NCBI GenBank assembly: GCA_030490835.1
Contig: CM059971.1
Coordinates: 23,553,817 to 23,617,816, forward strand
Source of the DNA: Annona cherimola
Taxonomy: Eukaryota; Streptophyta; Magnoliopsida; Magnoliales; Annonaceae
Length of the DNA: 64,000 nt
Direction: 5' to 3'
Below, piece by piece: positions 12,913 to 24,709 of this stretch. The position numbers and the translations under genes were made by a program. The notes under the pieces were generated by a model. It was given only the letters and a program-made list of their open reading frames with translations. It was not told the origin of the DNA and did no database searches. Within the stretch, counting starts at the first letter, position 1, and every line of letters begins with the position of its first letter.

Positions 12913-13120
12913 GAAATGTGGAATTGAATAGCTTCCCCGTAAGGGACTTTCGTTGACAGGAGAGAAAGGACCTGCGTCGACAAGAGAGAGAGGATGGAGA
13001 GATTAGAGGAGAAGTTCTGCGTCGACAGGAGAGAAAGCTTCCCCAGTCACCGTCGCCGGAGAGAAGGTGAGATCGCAAGGGGGGATCGCAGAAGAGGATT
13101 TGCTGAAATCGGTCCTTGAA

Positions 13121-13141
13121 TATATATATATATATATTTAT
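13121..13141. repeat. (TA)n microsatellite
   Basis: About ten TA dinucleotides followed by TTTATTTATTT. Simple sequence only. Confidence 0.85.
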
Positions 13142-13400
13142 TTATTTTTGGTGCTTATTGTTTTAAGTTCATGTACATGGAATCGGGGCTGCTACGCATT
13201 ATCCGTTTGGTTATTTCACTTCTCACTTGGTTTTCCATGTTTGGTCAGCTCGAACTCGTCCTTACTGTGTTGTTTATGTGCATCTGATTTCGTGTCTTTG
13301 ACCTGTCTTGAAAAATCGGCTTTCATGGAATAAATCCATCTACATTAGCGCTGAGAAAACAGCAGAACCATCTTCTGTCTGCTTTGGATTTCTACTTATT

Positions 13401-13420
13401 CTCTCTCTCTCTCTCTCTCT
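13401..13420. repeat. (CT)n microsatellite
   Basis: A run of about ten CT dinucleotides in T-rich sequence. Simple sequence only. Confidence 0.85.
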
Positions 13421-14433
13421 AATCTTCATCTGTTGAATGATTGGAATAATTTAGTTCCTCCTTACCGGTCGTTGAATTCTCTTCCTGGTCCAAATGGAGA
13501 TGTTTCCATTTCATTTTAATGTCTGCTTTTATTTTGCTGTTCTCAAATTATCTACACGAATCTGAATATTGCAGGGATGCATCTTCGTTTTCATGCTTTG
13601 AACTCAGATCCGTGAACTGATTTTCATCCTCAGCATGTTGTGCTTGGCCTCCATTTCCAAGCAGGTCGTAGATGAGTCCCGTCCCTGTTTTTGTTTTCAG
13701 CATGCAATAAACCAATTTAAAATTGGTGTTGGATGAACCGTTTAATCTATCTGTTTGCTTAGGATTTCTCGACCTGTGAATTATGTTTGGCTTCACATCA
13801 GTTTTGGATGATTGGAGTGAGTCATTTCATTCTCGCTCATTACCCGAAACTGTTTAGGCCAATCTGTAAGTGTGTTTTTTTCTTTTTTGATTTCTGATCT
13901 CTTTTCTCTACTCGTCTGTTCAGATTTATTTGCGACATAGATGGACTTTTCTCTCATGTTTTGAACTCAGATTGATCATCTGATTTTTTTTCCTTTCATC
14001 CTTAGCATGCTGCGCATAGTCTCAGTTTATGAACGATCCGCATATGAGTCTCATCTCTGTTTCTCATTTTTCAATTTATCTAGTGTTCTGCTTATTTAGT
14101 TTGTTTGGAAAATTAGTTTTGCAATCTTGATGGTTTGGGTTTATGTTTGTAAAAAAAACTGGCTACATATTATCCATTTGGATTGGTTAGATTAATTAGT
14201 TTTTGTTTTCTTTAATGTGTTTAGTGGAATCCCTGTTTTCATCATGATATCGTAATTGGAATAAGCAGAGAATGCTATCTTTCAATTGATTACATCTGCA
14301 TTTCCGCATTGAAGGAAATTGTTCCATTTACTTTGGAATAAGTGAATGAAATAAAAATCTGCTTCGTGCATAAATGGTTGGATCTTCCTTAGCCTGCATG
14401 ATATCCTTTCTTGTTTCCATTTTTGCTTTAGCA

Positions 14434-14570
14434 TAAGAGACCAGTTTCTGTGCAAATGTTTGCATGCTGGCTAAGCGTGGAAATGTTGTATCTGCCGTCC
14501 ATTTTAGACGTGCGGCTGAGATTTTTATGGGTAAAATAGGAACGTTTGTTATACTTACATGCGTGTACAT
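14434..14570 (-). mobile_element. Short interspersed element family, copy 2
   Basis: It starts on plus with AAGAGACCAGTTTCTGTGCA (the complement of the GAAACCGGTCTC terminus), continues through TCTGCCGTCCATTTTAGACG and GGCTGAGATTTTTATGGG, and ends ACTTACATGCGTGTACATG. All landmarks of the family are present in the same order as in copies at 47071-47205, 47206-47327 and 49454-49588 read in reverse. Downstream similarity to copy 3 (TTCCTGAGGGAGCTTTCC versus TTCCTAAGGAAGCTTC) again suggests a longer unit. Confidence 0.7.
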
Positions 14571-16107
14571 GATGGTTAGCTGATGGTCATTTACTTCCTG
14601 AGGGAGCTTTCCACCTAAACCCCAGCTGTCTTCTGTTAGAGAAAGATGCGGAGTGGAGGAAGGAGAGAGAAGTGGAAGTGAGGTAGCCGATTTTGTAGTT
14701 GTCTTTTATTTCCTTTTTTCTCTCAATCGGTGGTTGACTGTTTCTCTTTTTTCATCTTGAAATGGGACTAGGTTGGAGTCGTTTTCAAAGTTTTGGTTTT
14801 TCATCTTGCTTCAGGTATGTACATTTAATCATGTTCTCTTTTATGTTGATTTTGTCTGTCTAAATTTCTGCATGGAATAAAGCCAGTTACATGTTGTTCA
14901 TAGGCTAGCTGCTTGGATTGGTCTTGTTATCCTCTTCACTCTCACAATATATAAGTCCTCAATTTATGTTTCGTTGTTTTGCCTATGGCTAATGAATCAG
15001 TTGCAACTTCTATTTGATCCATGTAAGTGTAGGTCTTATCCTATTTTATTTTTCTTTTTAATTCGGCCATGTCCGTTTCTATTCTAGTTGGCTTTCTTTT
15101 TTCTGGACGAATGTGTCATTACTATTTTCTTTTCATTCAATTTTTTTTATTTAATAGATGCTTTGCATTTTGGCGTTTCGGTTAGATTCACATAAATCAT
15201 TTGATGTTCTTCCTCCATTTTATTTTTTGATCGAAATTCATAAATCATATTTTTTGTTACTATTAGCTCATCTGATTATAGTATTTTAGCGCAACAGTTT
15301 TATTTGGTTTGGGTTCATGTGTGAAATGAGACTTGGTCATTTAGCATTAATGCATTTGTTTGGGTCTGTTTAGCTATTTTTCATCCATGTAATATGTTGG
15401 TTGCTTCTCTAAATGGTAGCATGTTAATCTCAATTCATGAGATGAGTCTTGGTGATACCGTAAACTGAGGATAAGTAATGAGTTTCATGGATATTTATAT
15501 TCTTTCAGTCCCTCTCAGAATTAATGGTGATGGAGTGACAAAAACTCTTATAAATCTTGGTTGAATAATGCATATATTAATAATAAAAGTTCTGTTTACA
15601 TTGAAGAAGCTTATATCTATTGGATCCGCTTTAGTTAAATGAAAATTTTCCATTCTTTGATAAACTGAATCCTTGATTCTTATTGTTGTTAGTTTGTTTC
15701 ATGTTAGAAATTGGTGGAAACAATTTCAGCAATGGAGCACCACTAATCATTGATCTTAAAGGTTCCAAAATCTGAAAACATTAGAATGTTTGAAGCGGAA
15801 ATTTCAATCTCCTCTTTGGAGATTGAGGTAATCTGTTCGCCAAATCCATATACTTAGCACTTGTTGTCAAGGGTGATTCACCACGTCAACCTGCTTCTGA
15901 TAAAAACTATTGATATTATGAATAAATACAAGCCAGAGTATCCATAAAGCATTTTTTTCTTGTGCGGGCTATACATCACCCAGAACGTAGCCTGTCAAAT
16001 TGGGCATCCCAACAGTGTAAACATCTGAAGTCAGTGAAGTTTCCATCTTCACATAAGCTCACTGCTTGTCATGCATAGAATTATTTTCTACTCACAACTT
16101 CTAAGAA

Positions 16108-17694
16108 GAGTGCCTCATCCAGTCACAAATGCTTACTTCTGGTTATCATTCATTCCAGCCATTGTAAGTCCTTGATTCACCATTTCTTTTTTTCATGACT
16201 GCTTACTTGCTCTAGTGTCAGTCTATTGTACTTCCTGTCTTGTCCTGTCCTGCTGACACACATTTTGCAATTGGAAAAAAGTTGACGCTGCTAGTTGGTA
16301 CCAAGTTGCACAAGATTGTGTCATAGTTGGCTGTTGAAGCGATGAATGCACGTAGGTCTATAGTAAATCAACTAAAGCCACGAGATGAGCTCTTTTGGTT
16401 TCGGCAGCCCAAATTGCTTTTGTGGGTGATACAAATAATTTCCTTCCAGATATAAGTAATTAAAAAAAATATACGGTTGAATAACAACAGAAAGATACCT
16501 TTTGATGGAATCTTAGATTTCTGGGCTTTTTATTTGCAGAACGCATATGAGATGGTAACATTTTTGTGGTCCTTGGTAAGAAATTAGGAATCCTTAATCT
16601 CTTAACTTTTATATCACTGTTCCTATAGTGTTCATCCTAGAATTTAACTACCAGATAGGGGTGTAAATGTATCAATGAAAAGGTGATGAGCTGCACTTCC
16701 CATGTCAATTTTCTTCTATTAGAGTAAACATGAAGCATGCTCCAGCTTGCACCAGGAATAGAAATACCACCATGCACTAAAAAACATATGCGGAATAAAG
16801 ATTAAATTAGTACGATTATTGTGGTGGTGATATCCCAAAAGCTTTGATCTCTTCCATAGACTAATCTTATATTTGCTTTTAGTGGGAAATAAAGGAACCA
16901 TCGTGTTTCATGAAGAACCATTTGTTCTTGGCTATTCGACTGTCGTTGGGGTATGTATTTCTCATCTCATGGGATAAAAACTCTTTGGTCTATTAGTAGT
17001 GTTTTTACCAAGTTTTGCTTGAGTGTTCTTTCATTCATACTGCTCTAGAGATCTAGATAATAAAATAGCCTTAGGTCTTCAAAACATATGCTAAGCCATA
17101 ATTTTAAGAAAGAAAATTTGAATGCATGTTTTCACCAAAGAAAATGGAGAGGGAACGCTGTCTTCAATCTATTCTTGGTGCTCATGTGAAAATCTTAGAT
17201 GGGAACCAAGTTTTAGGATTCTTCTGGCCGTGTGCTAAACTAATTTGCTAGATGTTGCATACTAAAATTTCGCTTGTACATTCTAGCAGTTGACAATTAT
17301 TGTTCTGGACATAAGAGTTCCTTGCTCCCATGCAAAAACTATTTGACTGATAACTTTCATTTCCTTGAGTCTTAATTTAAACATCAGATGCAGGGAGTGG
17401 ACGTCACTTTGCTTCCAGAGTTCATGCAACCATGGAATTCATATTTGATTAAACCAACCCCTTGATATTGATTCAATTATCTTCACTCAATATGCACGCC
17501 AATTGCCAAGTATTTTAGTGTTTTACTTTGGAGCGCCAGCCTTAAAAGAATGCCTAGAATGTTCCTGTATGTTTCTTAAGGTCATGTAGTTTGTGTAGGG
17601 TCTGTGGACCCTAGTCAGTTTTGGTGTTCTCATGTTTCAGTTCATGATTAGAAGAAAGAAATGTTATTTAACATCATAAATACATGGCATATTT

Positions 17695-17726
<32 letters not shown>

Positions 17727-19169
17727 TCTTGACAAGTTCAACATTATTTATCAATTGCTGCAGGCTTGCCTTTCAGTTCTGGTGCAACTACAACACATTT
17801 CTGCTTTATGTTATCCTTACTCAGGTTTAACACATGGGATGCATTTTTGTTGCATAAATGAATTGGATTGATCCAATGAAACTCTTATAAACTTAAACTC
17901 AAGATGATCCTCCCAGTTTCTAGGTCATCCAAAGAGAAAATTTTTAAATTAATGGGTGATTTGCTTATATTTTTTATATTTCTCTAATACCATCAATCTT
18001 TACACATCTCAATTTGCTTTGGATGAAAGTTACAGTTATTCTAAAGGCTTTTACATCTGGAAGTTCGAGAATTTAGGCTTTCTGTTTTTTTTGCCGATAT
18101 ACTAATTCAGTAAAAACCTTGATAATGACATCATAAATCTTTAACTTCCTTTTCATGAAAATCCAGACCATCTTTTTTTTTAGCAAAAAATCCGGACCAT
18201 CTTGTCAGGCTTGTATGTTATTGGGCAGCCAAAAGTAGCATACTCGTGGTAATTGTGGCATAGACATTAGGTCTTTCAGAACCTCTTATGAATGTTGCTA
18301 TGTTCTAAGCATGATTTCTTCTTGTCACAAACTAGCAGGACAAATTCACATGGTTATGGGCACTGCTGAGATTTTAAAATTCCCAATATTAGGCTGTGGA
18401 TTATGGATGTCCTCGTGAATATGCTTGTACACTCACTTTTGTGAGTAGTTGATCGTACTGAAAGATTTTATGACTTTTCCAACTGTAATGTGCTTTTCTC
18501 TTTCATTGATTTGACCAACGTTCCAAACTACATATTCATAATTGCTTCATTTTCGTACTGTGTGGATTTTGCGCTGTTACGGTGATCCTTTTTAAATAGT
18601 CTGTTTGTTGTTGATATAGGTGGTTGAAGCTTAAGAAAGCACTTACTGCTATGTTAATGTGTACATTTTCCGTGTAGTTGTGTCATTGTCATCTTATTGA
18701 ATAAGACTATTTCTTGTTGGTGTAGATGGGCTCAAAGTTTAAGAAAGCTCTGATTGCTGAGAACGTCCGAGGATCGCTTCATGGATGGGTTAAAAGAGTG
18801 AAGGATAGATCTAAACATAATGGTCGTCCTCTCAGTCTTATAAGCACAAGATCAGAGGCATCTTTGCAATCCATTGCAGATGAGACAGAGGAAAAAGACA
18901 CTCCTTGGGTCACCATTGCAGGAGCCGAATCAAGGTCAAGCTTTGAACAATCAAACTTGGTAATATCCATAGAAGTCGATGAACAAATTGAGAGTGAAAG
19001 CACTTCAGAAGAGTTATGCTGCTCCATTCCAAATAATGACCATCCTAGCGACGGTGGCAGCAACAGTAGCAATAGCTGCAGGGGTGAATGCGATGGTGGC
19101 AGCAGCAGCAACAGTTGCAGGCCTGAAGGCGATGGTGACTGTAATGACCAAGTTAAAGATGAGCAATGA
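16108..19169 (+). pseudogene. MLO family membrane protein, 3' half, disabled
   Basis: MLO proteins are plant-specific seven-transmembrane plasma-membrane proteins with a C-terminal calmodulin-binding tail; members influence powdery mildew susceptibility, pollen tube reception and root growth. Six exons can be read with consistent phase: to 16163 (NAYFWLSFIPAI), 16282-16449 (LTLLVGTKLHKIVS, stop, then LKPRDELFWFRQPKLLLW), 16540-16575 (NAYEMVTFLWSL), 16883-16950 (WEIKEPSCFMKNHLFLAIR), 17764-17824 (LAFQFWCNYNTFLLYVILTQ) and 18726-19169 ([28 protein letters not shown], then an acidic Ser/Asn-rich tail). Order, phase and content match the family, closest from memory to the MLO4/11 group. Two lesions are visible: an in-frame TAG at 16324-16326, and AT instead of GT at the donor of exon 2 (16450-16451). 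The acceptor at 16281 is weak. Exons for the first half were not found. The last exon is still open over 147 codons. Confidence 0.85.
17688..17727. repeat. (TC)n(AC)n microsatellite in an MLO intron
   Basis: A compound run of TC then AC dinucleotides lies about 40 bp upstream of the exon that starts at 17764. It may act as part of the acceptor's pyrimidine tract. Confidence 0.8.
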
Positions 19170-19364
19170 ATGGCTACAGCTGCCTTGATCAACTATCAAT
19201 TATTTAGGTGGAGTAATGAATGGCTACAGCTGCCTTGATCAACTATCAATTATTCAGGTGGAGTAATGAATGGTTGCAACTGCCTTGATCAATCATCAGT
19301 TATTCAAGTGGAGTAATGAATGGCCACCACTACCTTGATCAATTTTCAATTATTTAGGTGGAAG
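19165..19364 (+). repeat. 50-bp tandem repeat, four copies, overlapping the MLO stop codon
   Basis: Units begin at 19165, 19215, 19265 and 19315, each starting AATGAATGG and containing CTGCCTTGATCAA and TATTTAGGTGGAGT. Copies 1 and 2 are almost identical, while 3 and 4 carry several substitutions. The first unit contains the MLO TGA at 19167-19169, so the array lies in what would be the 3' UTR. The gradient of divergence suggests that copies 1 and 2 are the most recent duplication. Confidence 0.92.
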
Positions 19365-19711
19365 ATCGAATTCTTCGAACCTTACTGGTTTTACATACAT
19401 GTGAGGCACAAGCAACCAAGATTGGTGACTCTAGTACACAAGAAACATAGTTGTGGGCAATGCAAAAGGTGATAATATTGTTATTCCATCCAACTGATGA
19501 TCTTCAATTGCTCGATCACATTAATGTTGCTACTGATTATTAGAGACCTACCAGATAAAAGGAATTTGTTCTTCATGATATAAGAAGAATATGCAAAGAG
19601 ATCTGTTCAACTTGAGATTACTTATCTTGGTGTGCCATTGGAGCTGAAGAAAGCAATCCAGGCAGCAGGGGTGTTCTTTGCTTTTTTACACAACATTTTT
19701 TTTGTGGGGTA

Positions 19712-19838
19712 TTGCTGAGGATTGTTTCTTGCAAAAGACTGCATGAAGATTTTAGCAATATTATCTATAGTTCACCCAATTGTACCGTATTCAAAGGAAC
19801 CTTGTCAAGTGGAGTTGAAATATCTGATATGCACGCCA
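19712..19838 (+). pseudogene. MRH1/MDIS2-like LRR receptor kinase fragment (start of kinase domain)
   Basis: One open segment encodes LHEDFSNIIYSSPNCTVFKG followed by TLSSGVEI. This closely matches, from memory, the ACEDFSNII...TVYKGTLSSGVEIAVAST block at the N-lobe of the MRH1-like leucine-rich-repeat receptor kinases, which are plasma-membrane proteins with largely inactive or atypical kinase domains. Similarity stops where the family has AVAST; the sequence here reads SDMHA and then runs into hydrophobic, non-kinase sequence. I found no upstream LRR or downstream kinase exons, so this is an isolated fragment. It lies 350 bp past the MLO repeat on the same strand. Confidence 0.7.
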
Positions 19839-20759
19839 TTTTACTATTTTTTTTAGGTTACTTTGTATTCTTTGGAATGACTTCCATTCCATTTTATACC
19901 CATTTTAGATTTTGTCGCCTGAAAGTTTCATTCGTTGCTTTCGTTTTTATATATGTATTAGATCAGTTTTCATTTATAATAAAACGTTGGAGATCTCTCC
20001 ATTCTCCTTAGATTTTCGTTTCTCCTCTTACATTTGGTTTGAGAGAGAGCGTAATCTGGATTCCTCGCAGCCTTGATTATGTTCTAAAAATACTACTTCA
20101 TCTGTTTAGTTATCTCATAAGTGCTTTTTCCATGAATTTTCAGCTTTGTCTTTGGCTCGAGATTTCAGTTTTCCTATTTTCAATTTAGAATGATTACAGA
20201 ATCTGTTTTTGTTTTGATTAAATCAGTTCCTATGCAACCCGTTTTGTTTTCTCAAATGATTTCTGTTTGACATCATGGCTGTTCTATTCAACTTCAAGCA
20301 TTTTCTTAGTTTGTATGATTCCCATGTTTTTGCATGAATGTGAATAACTTGCTTTCTATTTTGCTCATATGTCTTCAAGCATGAAATGAGAAAAACTTAC
20401 TACATATCACCAACCTAGGTATGAACTACTCTGTTTTACAATTGTGGGAGAATCATGTGGCTTTGCATAATATAATTTCTGGTTTTAACAAATCTGCGTG
20501 CGATAAGATTGTCTACATTGATCTTGAAAAAAACAAGCAGAATTTTCTTTATTTGTTTGAGATCTCTTATCCGGTTGCCTCCATGCACTTCTATAGGGCT
20601 AATTTGGAACCAGACTTATTATGGTTTTGTCTGAATTTTTGTTTAGATCTGTTGACAATATAAATGTGTTGTGCTATTGTGTATCAAAATTATCGGTTCT
20701 ATTATTCTGAATTTTTGGCCTTCAGTTAATCATTGTACGTTTCTTGATGTTCTTGAATC
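19839..20759. other. T-rich spacer, no recognisable gene
   Basis: Open frames such as 20421-20663 on plus have AT-driven composition, and I find no family match. No splice-supported exon is proposed. Confidence 0.4.
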
Positions 20760-20761
20760 CA

Positions 20762-20978
20762 GAAGCGAAATCGTGGCCTTAGAGACATCATGATAGAGAA
20801 TATGTCAAATTCCTTGCATGCTAAAGTCGACGAAAATCCTTTTCATGCAGTGAATTTTAGTGAAGTATTCCAGACTGAACCTGAAATCACCACCTTGATC
20901 AATGATTTAGCATTCACTGATAGTCATTTAGTGCAATCGACTGTTATTTTAACTTACAAGTTTGATGCTATAATATGA
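20762..20978 (+). CDS. Possible terminal exon, unrecognised
   Basis: After a candidate acceptor (CTTGAATCCAG ending about 20761) an open stretch of about 70 codons runs to a TGA at 20976-20978, including the residues NPFHAVNFSEVFQTEPEITT and FTDSHLVQSTVILTYKFDA. Composition is more protein-like than the neighbourhood. I do not recognise it and found no partner exon, so it may be a relic. Confidence 0.25.
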
Positions 20979-22300
20979 CACACTCAAACGGATGAACCAC
21001 TTGCTACATAATCTAGCTGGTCTTCTAGCGATGTTACCAGGACCTGTCAGATAGGAAAACAACAAGCGAGACTTTTCTCGATCGTACTATCCAGTATTCT
21101 CATGCTCCCGTGGACGGAAAGGAAGAGATTTTGTAGTACAAACAACATGGGCAACTTGATAGTATACATGAAAATCCAAATTATGGGTAAGCATCCGCAA
21201 TAGTAAAAATATGAGGCATGTAATGCACAGGTGTGAAAATTGCAAGATGCAAAGACAGCCAACCCACTTATTAATTACTTGTTAGCATTACTCCCGCTTT
21301 TGTAACAGTAAATGCAAATTAAATCATGAAACCACTCCTGCCAGTATAAATGAAGATAAGTGATGTCGAGAATTCCAGATTTGCAAAGAAATCCCACGTA
21401 TACTACTTCGAATAAGTCATTATCACCAATTTCCATCCTATTCTTCCCATGCAATTGGTGATGCTAATGGTACCTAACATTCAATTCATGCATTATAATT
21501 TTTTTGAACGCATACATTTAATTAAATGGTTAATTTCAGATATAATCACTACTATCATTAATTTCTAATATACCCACTAAGTTTGATCGCTTGTACTCAT
21601 ATTCACTAAGTACAAGTTGAAATTTTAAATATATATATATCATCAAGCATAAGTAAAATTAGCCGTTATTCATCATATGAAATATCGAAATTGCCTCTTA
21701 TTATGTAATAGTAATAGTCATTCAACTATGATAGAAGTTAAATAATATATTGGAAACATATGTAATGTAAGGGAAAAGTTAGTCGAAATGAGAATCAACG
21801 ATTTGATTATCTTAGGGAGCTTGAGAAAGGAATTTACATTAAATACGTGAAGAACATTTATATCATATATTTAAATATATAAAACTCAAACCAATTATGT
21901 GGAGAATGATGCTAAAAAATTTTCTGTATTACTATAATAAATTATTCATCACAACTATTACTGATGCATATAATCTATTATCTAAATACTAATGTATGTT
22001 AGTAGATTTTCATAGCATAAACTCCAAAATAATTATGACAATATATGTTTCAATCTAGATTGAACTACGAAATAATTTCATACATTATTTTTGGGTCTAA
22101 AAAATTAATTTAGCATTTAACAACATTTTTATTTACTTTTATGCAGTTGTAAATTTTATATGATTTACACAAAAAATAAATCATTTCAAATTTGTGTCAT
22201 TTTATTCTAAGTTTAATGGTATGAGATGACAAATTAATGTATCATTTCAAATTATATGTTTAATGGTATGAGACATAATAAAGGTGGCAACGGTCATTTA
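20979..22300. other. AT-rich spacer, nothing recognised
   Basis: No coding sequence, named repeat or structured element is seen, apart from a short duplicated phrase ATGGTATGAGA at about 22216 and 22266. Confidence 0.4.
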
Positions 22301-22639
22301 TTTACTTTCTGATACCACCTATTATAAATTAAATTTCTCTTTATGAGAAATAATAAAAATACACACAAGCATTACAGGATTTGTTCATTTTTTGGTCAAA
22401 ATATGAGGTTAAAAAAAGGTGCATAATGAGTAAGGGGACAAGTTTTATGTTGACCATGATTAATATACTTGTTTATTACATAAACATATAATTTATACAT
22501 TTACGAATAAATAAAAGTATATTAATTACGCATAAATAAACATATAAAAGTATACGTATAATTACTACTTTTCCAATAAATAAAAGCATAAATATTTATT
22601 AGTGACTTATTAATATATATTAATTACGTAAAATATCCA

Positions 22640-23495
22640 ATTATTGGATTTGTTTATATTTTAATAAGAATCTATATTTATATTTTAGTATATTTTCGTA
22701 TTACATTTACGGATAATATATTTCATATAAATTTTATGAACAATCTATAAAATCCATCAAATCCATCATATCAGTACATCTGTTTACGATTACTCTAAAA
22801 AAATTCATAAATCATGTAAATATTAGTTTACGATTTTGCATAATTCTTGTAAAATCTGTGTTGTCCATCTAATTGGTGAAAATGAAATGTCATGAATTCT
22901 ATTTTAGCTGTTAAAACTGTATAACTGGTTTATCGTATCAAACGAATACGTATCAAAATAATTTAGTCTATAAAACTCGTAAAATTTATAAAATTTATAA
23001 ATTTCATATGCGCTATATCCGTGAAACTCGAATAACCTGTAAAATTTATTTCATTGGAAAAATGAATACAAGATTATCAGTGGAACACATCATTCCCATA
23101 AATTTCATAAAAACTGTAAAAGCCGTAAAATCTGTAAAATCTATATCAACGGTCAAACAAGCTAAATTATATCAGTCGTTCAAATTTATTTCTTTAAATA
23201 AAATTATTCTTAATTTTATAATTTCGGTCCTACATTACACATTATAATTTGGAATGAATATCATTCGATTTAACGTTGGGGATCACTCATCATCTATAGT
23301 AATTTATTAAAATCATGTGAATAATCATAAAAATGCATGCACCTCAAACTGTTATAATTTAATTCACCTACCCCTACTCACGGTTTACCCACATTTCTAC
23401 TCTCATGCTATGAAATTACCTTTTTGCCCTCATTTGCATTTTATGCAAAAGTGCAAACGTTTGCATTTGAACCCGCCTCAAAAATTCCACACCTA
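22640..23495 (-). mobile_element. Unclassified AT-rich element, copy A (partner 39895-40650)
   Basis: This stretch and 39895-40650 have the same architecture in opposite orientation. One end has a non-AT block (here 23335-23470, including CCTACCCCTACTCACGGTTT and CCTTTTTGCCCTCATTTGCA). Next comes about 100 bp containing a CATGTGAATAATCAT-like phrase, then several hundred bases of degenerate 9-10 bp repeats of the TAAAATTTA/TAAAATCTG type (22690-23240). The partner has GGGGGCAATATAGTCATTTC, GTGAGTATGGGTAGGTGAG and then TTTATGGATTTTATAAA-type repeats. Shared order over more than 600 bp argues for one element. No transposase or clear terminal inverted repeat was seen. Confidence 0.5.
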
Positions 23496-24240
23496 CTGGA
23501 ACTCCGGTGAGTAATTAAGTCGTCATTTTTACTTTTTTATTTCTCAGAGATTATGACATAATTAATAATTAAGCAACATACCTAATGAGAATTTCCTAAC
23601 AGTGTAAAATGGAAAATATTTTGTCTGTTGTAATTTTCACAGGAGAGACACCTGATTTAACTCTTGCGATTTTGAATTTCAATGCAGACTGCAATGAAGG
23701 ATGCTGACGGTCTTAGGGAGAGAGACAGCAATACACCCATGTACATCACTGAAAATAGTAAACCTTATATACATTCTCAATATTCCTTCCTGATCCTTTT
23801 ACAGACACCAGCTTTAATTAGCCAATGGCTTTAGCTGGATCCTCAATTGGCAGGGGATCCCAAATCCAGATCCGTCTCCACAATTTTCATTAGATGAATC
23901 CAACCGTAGATAACATATGCAAATTTTCATTGGAAAAGACGATAATTATCTATTAATCACTTGGAAACATATACGTGATTTAATCACTACAGGAATATCC
24001 AGAACGTAGTAGAGCTAACAATTCAAAGCAAGACCTAGTACATGGCCCGAGAAGAACAGAGTACGCTATAAGGCTACCTGTAGCCAAATAAGTGACTCCC
24101 GTAAATACATTTGATGTAAATACATTGGTACTCCTCGTACGGATTACATAGAAACGATTTCATACAATCTCTTCAAATTTTAAGATTTTAACATTTGATG
24201 GAAAATTCAATCTATCTACTATATTTAACATCATTTATTT
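23496..24240. other. Spacer without a recognisable gene
   Basis: A somewhat less AT-rich patch at 23640-23880 contains no convincing exon. The rest is AT-rich. Confidence 0.4.
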
Positions 24241-24249
24241 AGTTAGGAG

Positions 24250-24673
24250 ACCAAATTTCAAGTACGATCATTAGCCACATTTACTCAAAAATAATATTCA
24301 TATGGAAATTAATAAAAATGTTTAGAGCCATCTACGTATATATTAGAATGTAACAATACTTTATGAAATCATTTATATGCATAGTAATGATATTTTAGAT
24401 GGTTTAGATATTGAAAATACTACTTAAATTTTGATATTTGATATTAAGTCATTTTATTATGTCAATTTTACATATTTATAGATGGGGTCATACACGGTGA
24501 TGCTAAATAAATGAAAGTGTTTTCATAATAATAGAAATCATGTTAAATATAATAGATGGAGCGGATTTTTCATTAACCATCAAAATATTAAAAATAAATG
24601 AAATTACATAGAATAGGGGTTTCATAAAAGCACCCCTTGCATACATAGAATCATTTATTTATATAAAAATAAT
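24250..24673. repeat. Dispersed repeat flanking the LINE, left part
   Basis: A unit of about 285 bp beginning near GAAATCATTTATATGC (24365) and TATTTTAGATGGTTTAGATA runs to TTTCATAAAAGCACC, and its next copy begins at about 24648. The matching continuation lies on the far side of the LINE (30758-31110, TATTTTAGACGGCTTAGATA). A diverged member lies at 10490-10750. The LINE has inserted between tandem copies. Confidence 0.7.
24663..24673. repeat. Candidate LINE target-site duplication, left
   Basis: ATAAAAATAAT here is repeated exactly at 30747-30757. The 11-mer is AT-rich and could match by chance. However, joining the sequence to its left with that right of 30757 recreates the internal junction of the flanking repeat (compare 24365-24405), which supports it. 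Confidence 0.55.
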
Positions 24674-24709
24674 TTTTTTGTTTTTGATAAAAGAGGATTC
24701 ACTCTATCC

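Larger units (their letters stand above)
12913..16100. other. T-rich sequence upstream of the MLO relic, no exon recognised
   Basis: The stretch is T-rich on the plus strand, as plant introns often are, and purine-rich patches at 12950-13075 and 14640-14690 look like 5' leader sequence. I looked for the N-terminal MLO exons (first membrane spans, cysteine-containing extracellular loop) and did not find them. It holds the two microsatellites and the short-element copy at 14434-14570. Confidence 0.4.

Noticed and set aside
13067..13333. 88-codon plus frame MRSQGGIAEEDLL... as the MLO start
   Set aside because: It contains a (TA)n run translated as YIYIYI, shows no MLO N-terminal features, and no phase link to the MLO exons was found.
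18779..19192. 137-residue minus-strand open frame opposite the MLO last exon
   Set aside because: Leu/Ser-rich complement of the MLO tail codons; the plus frame matches MLO.
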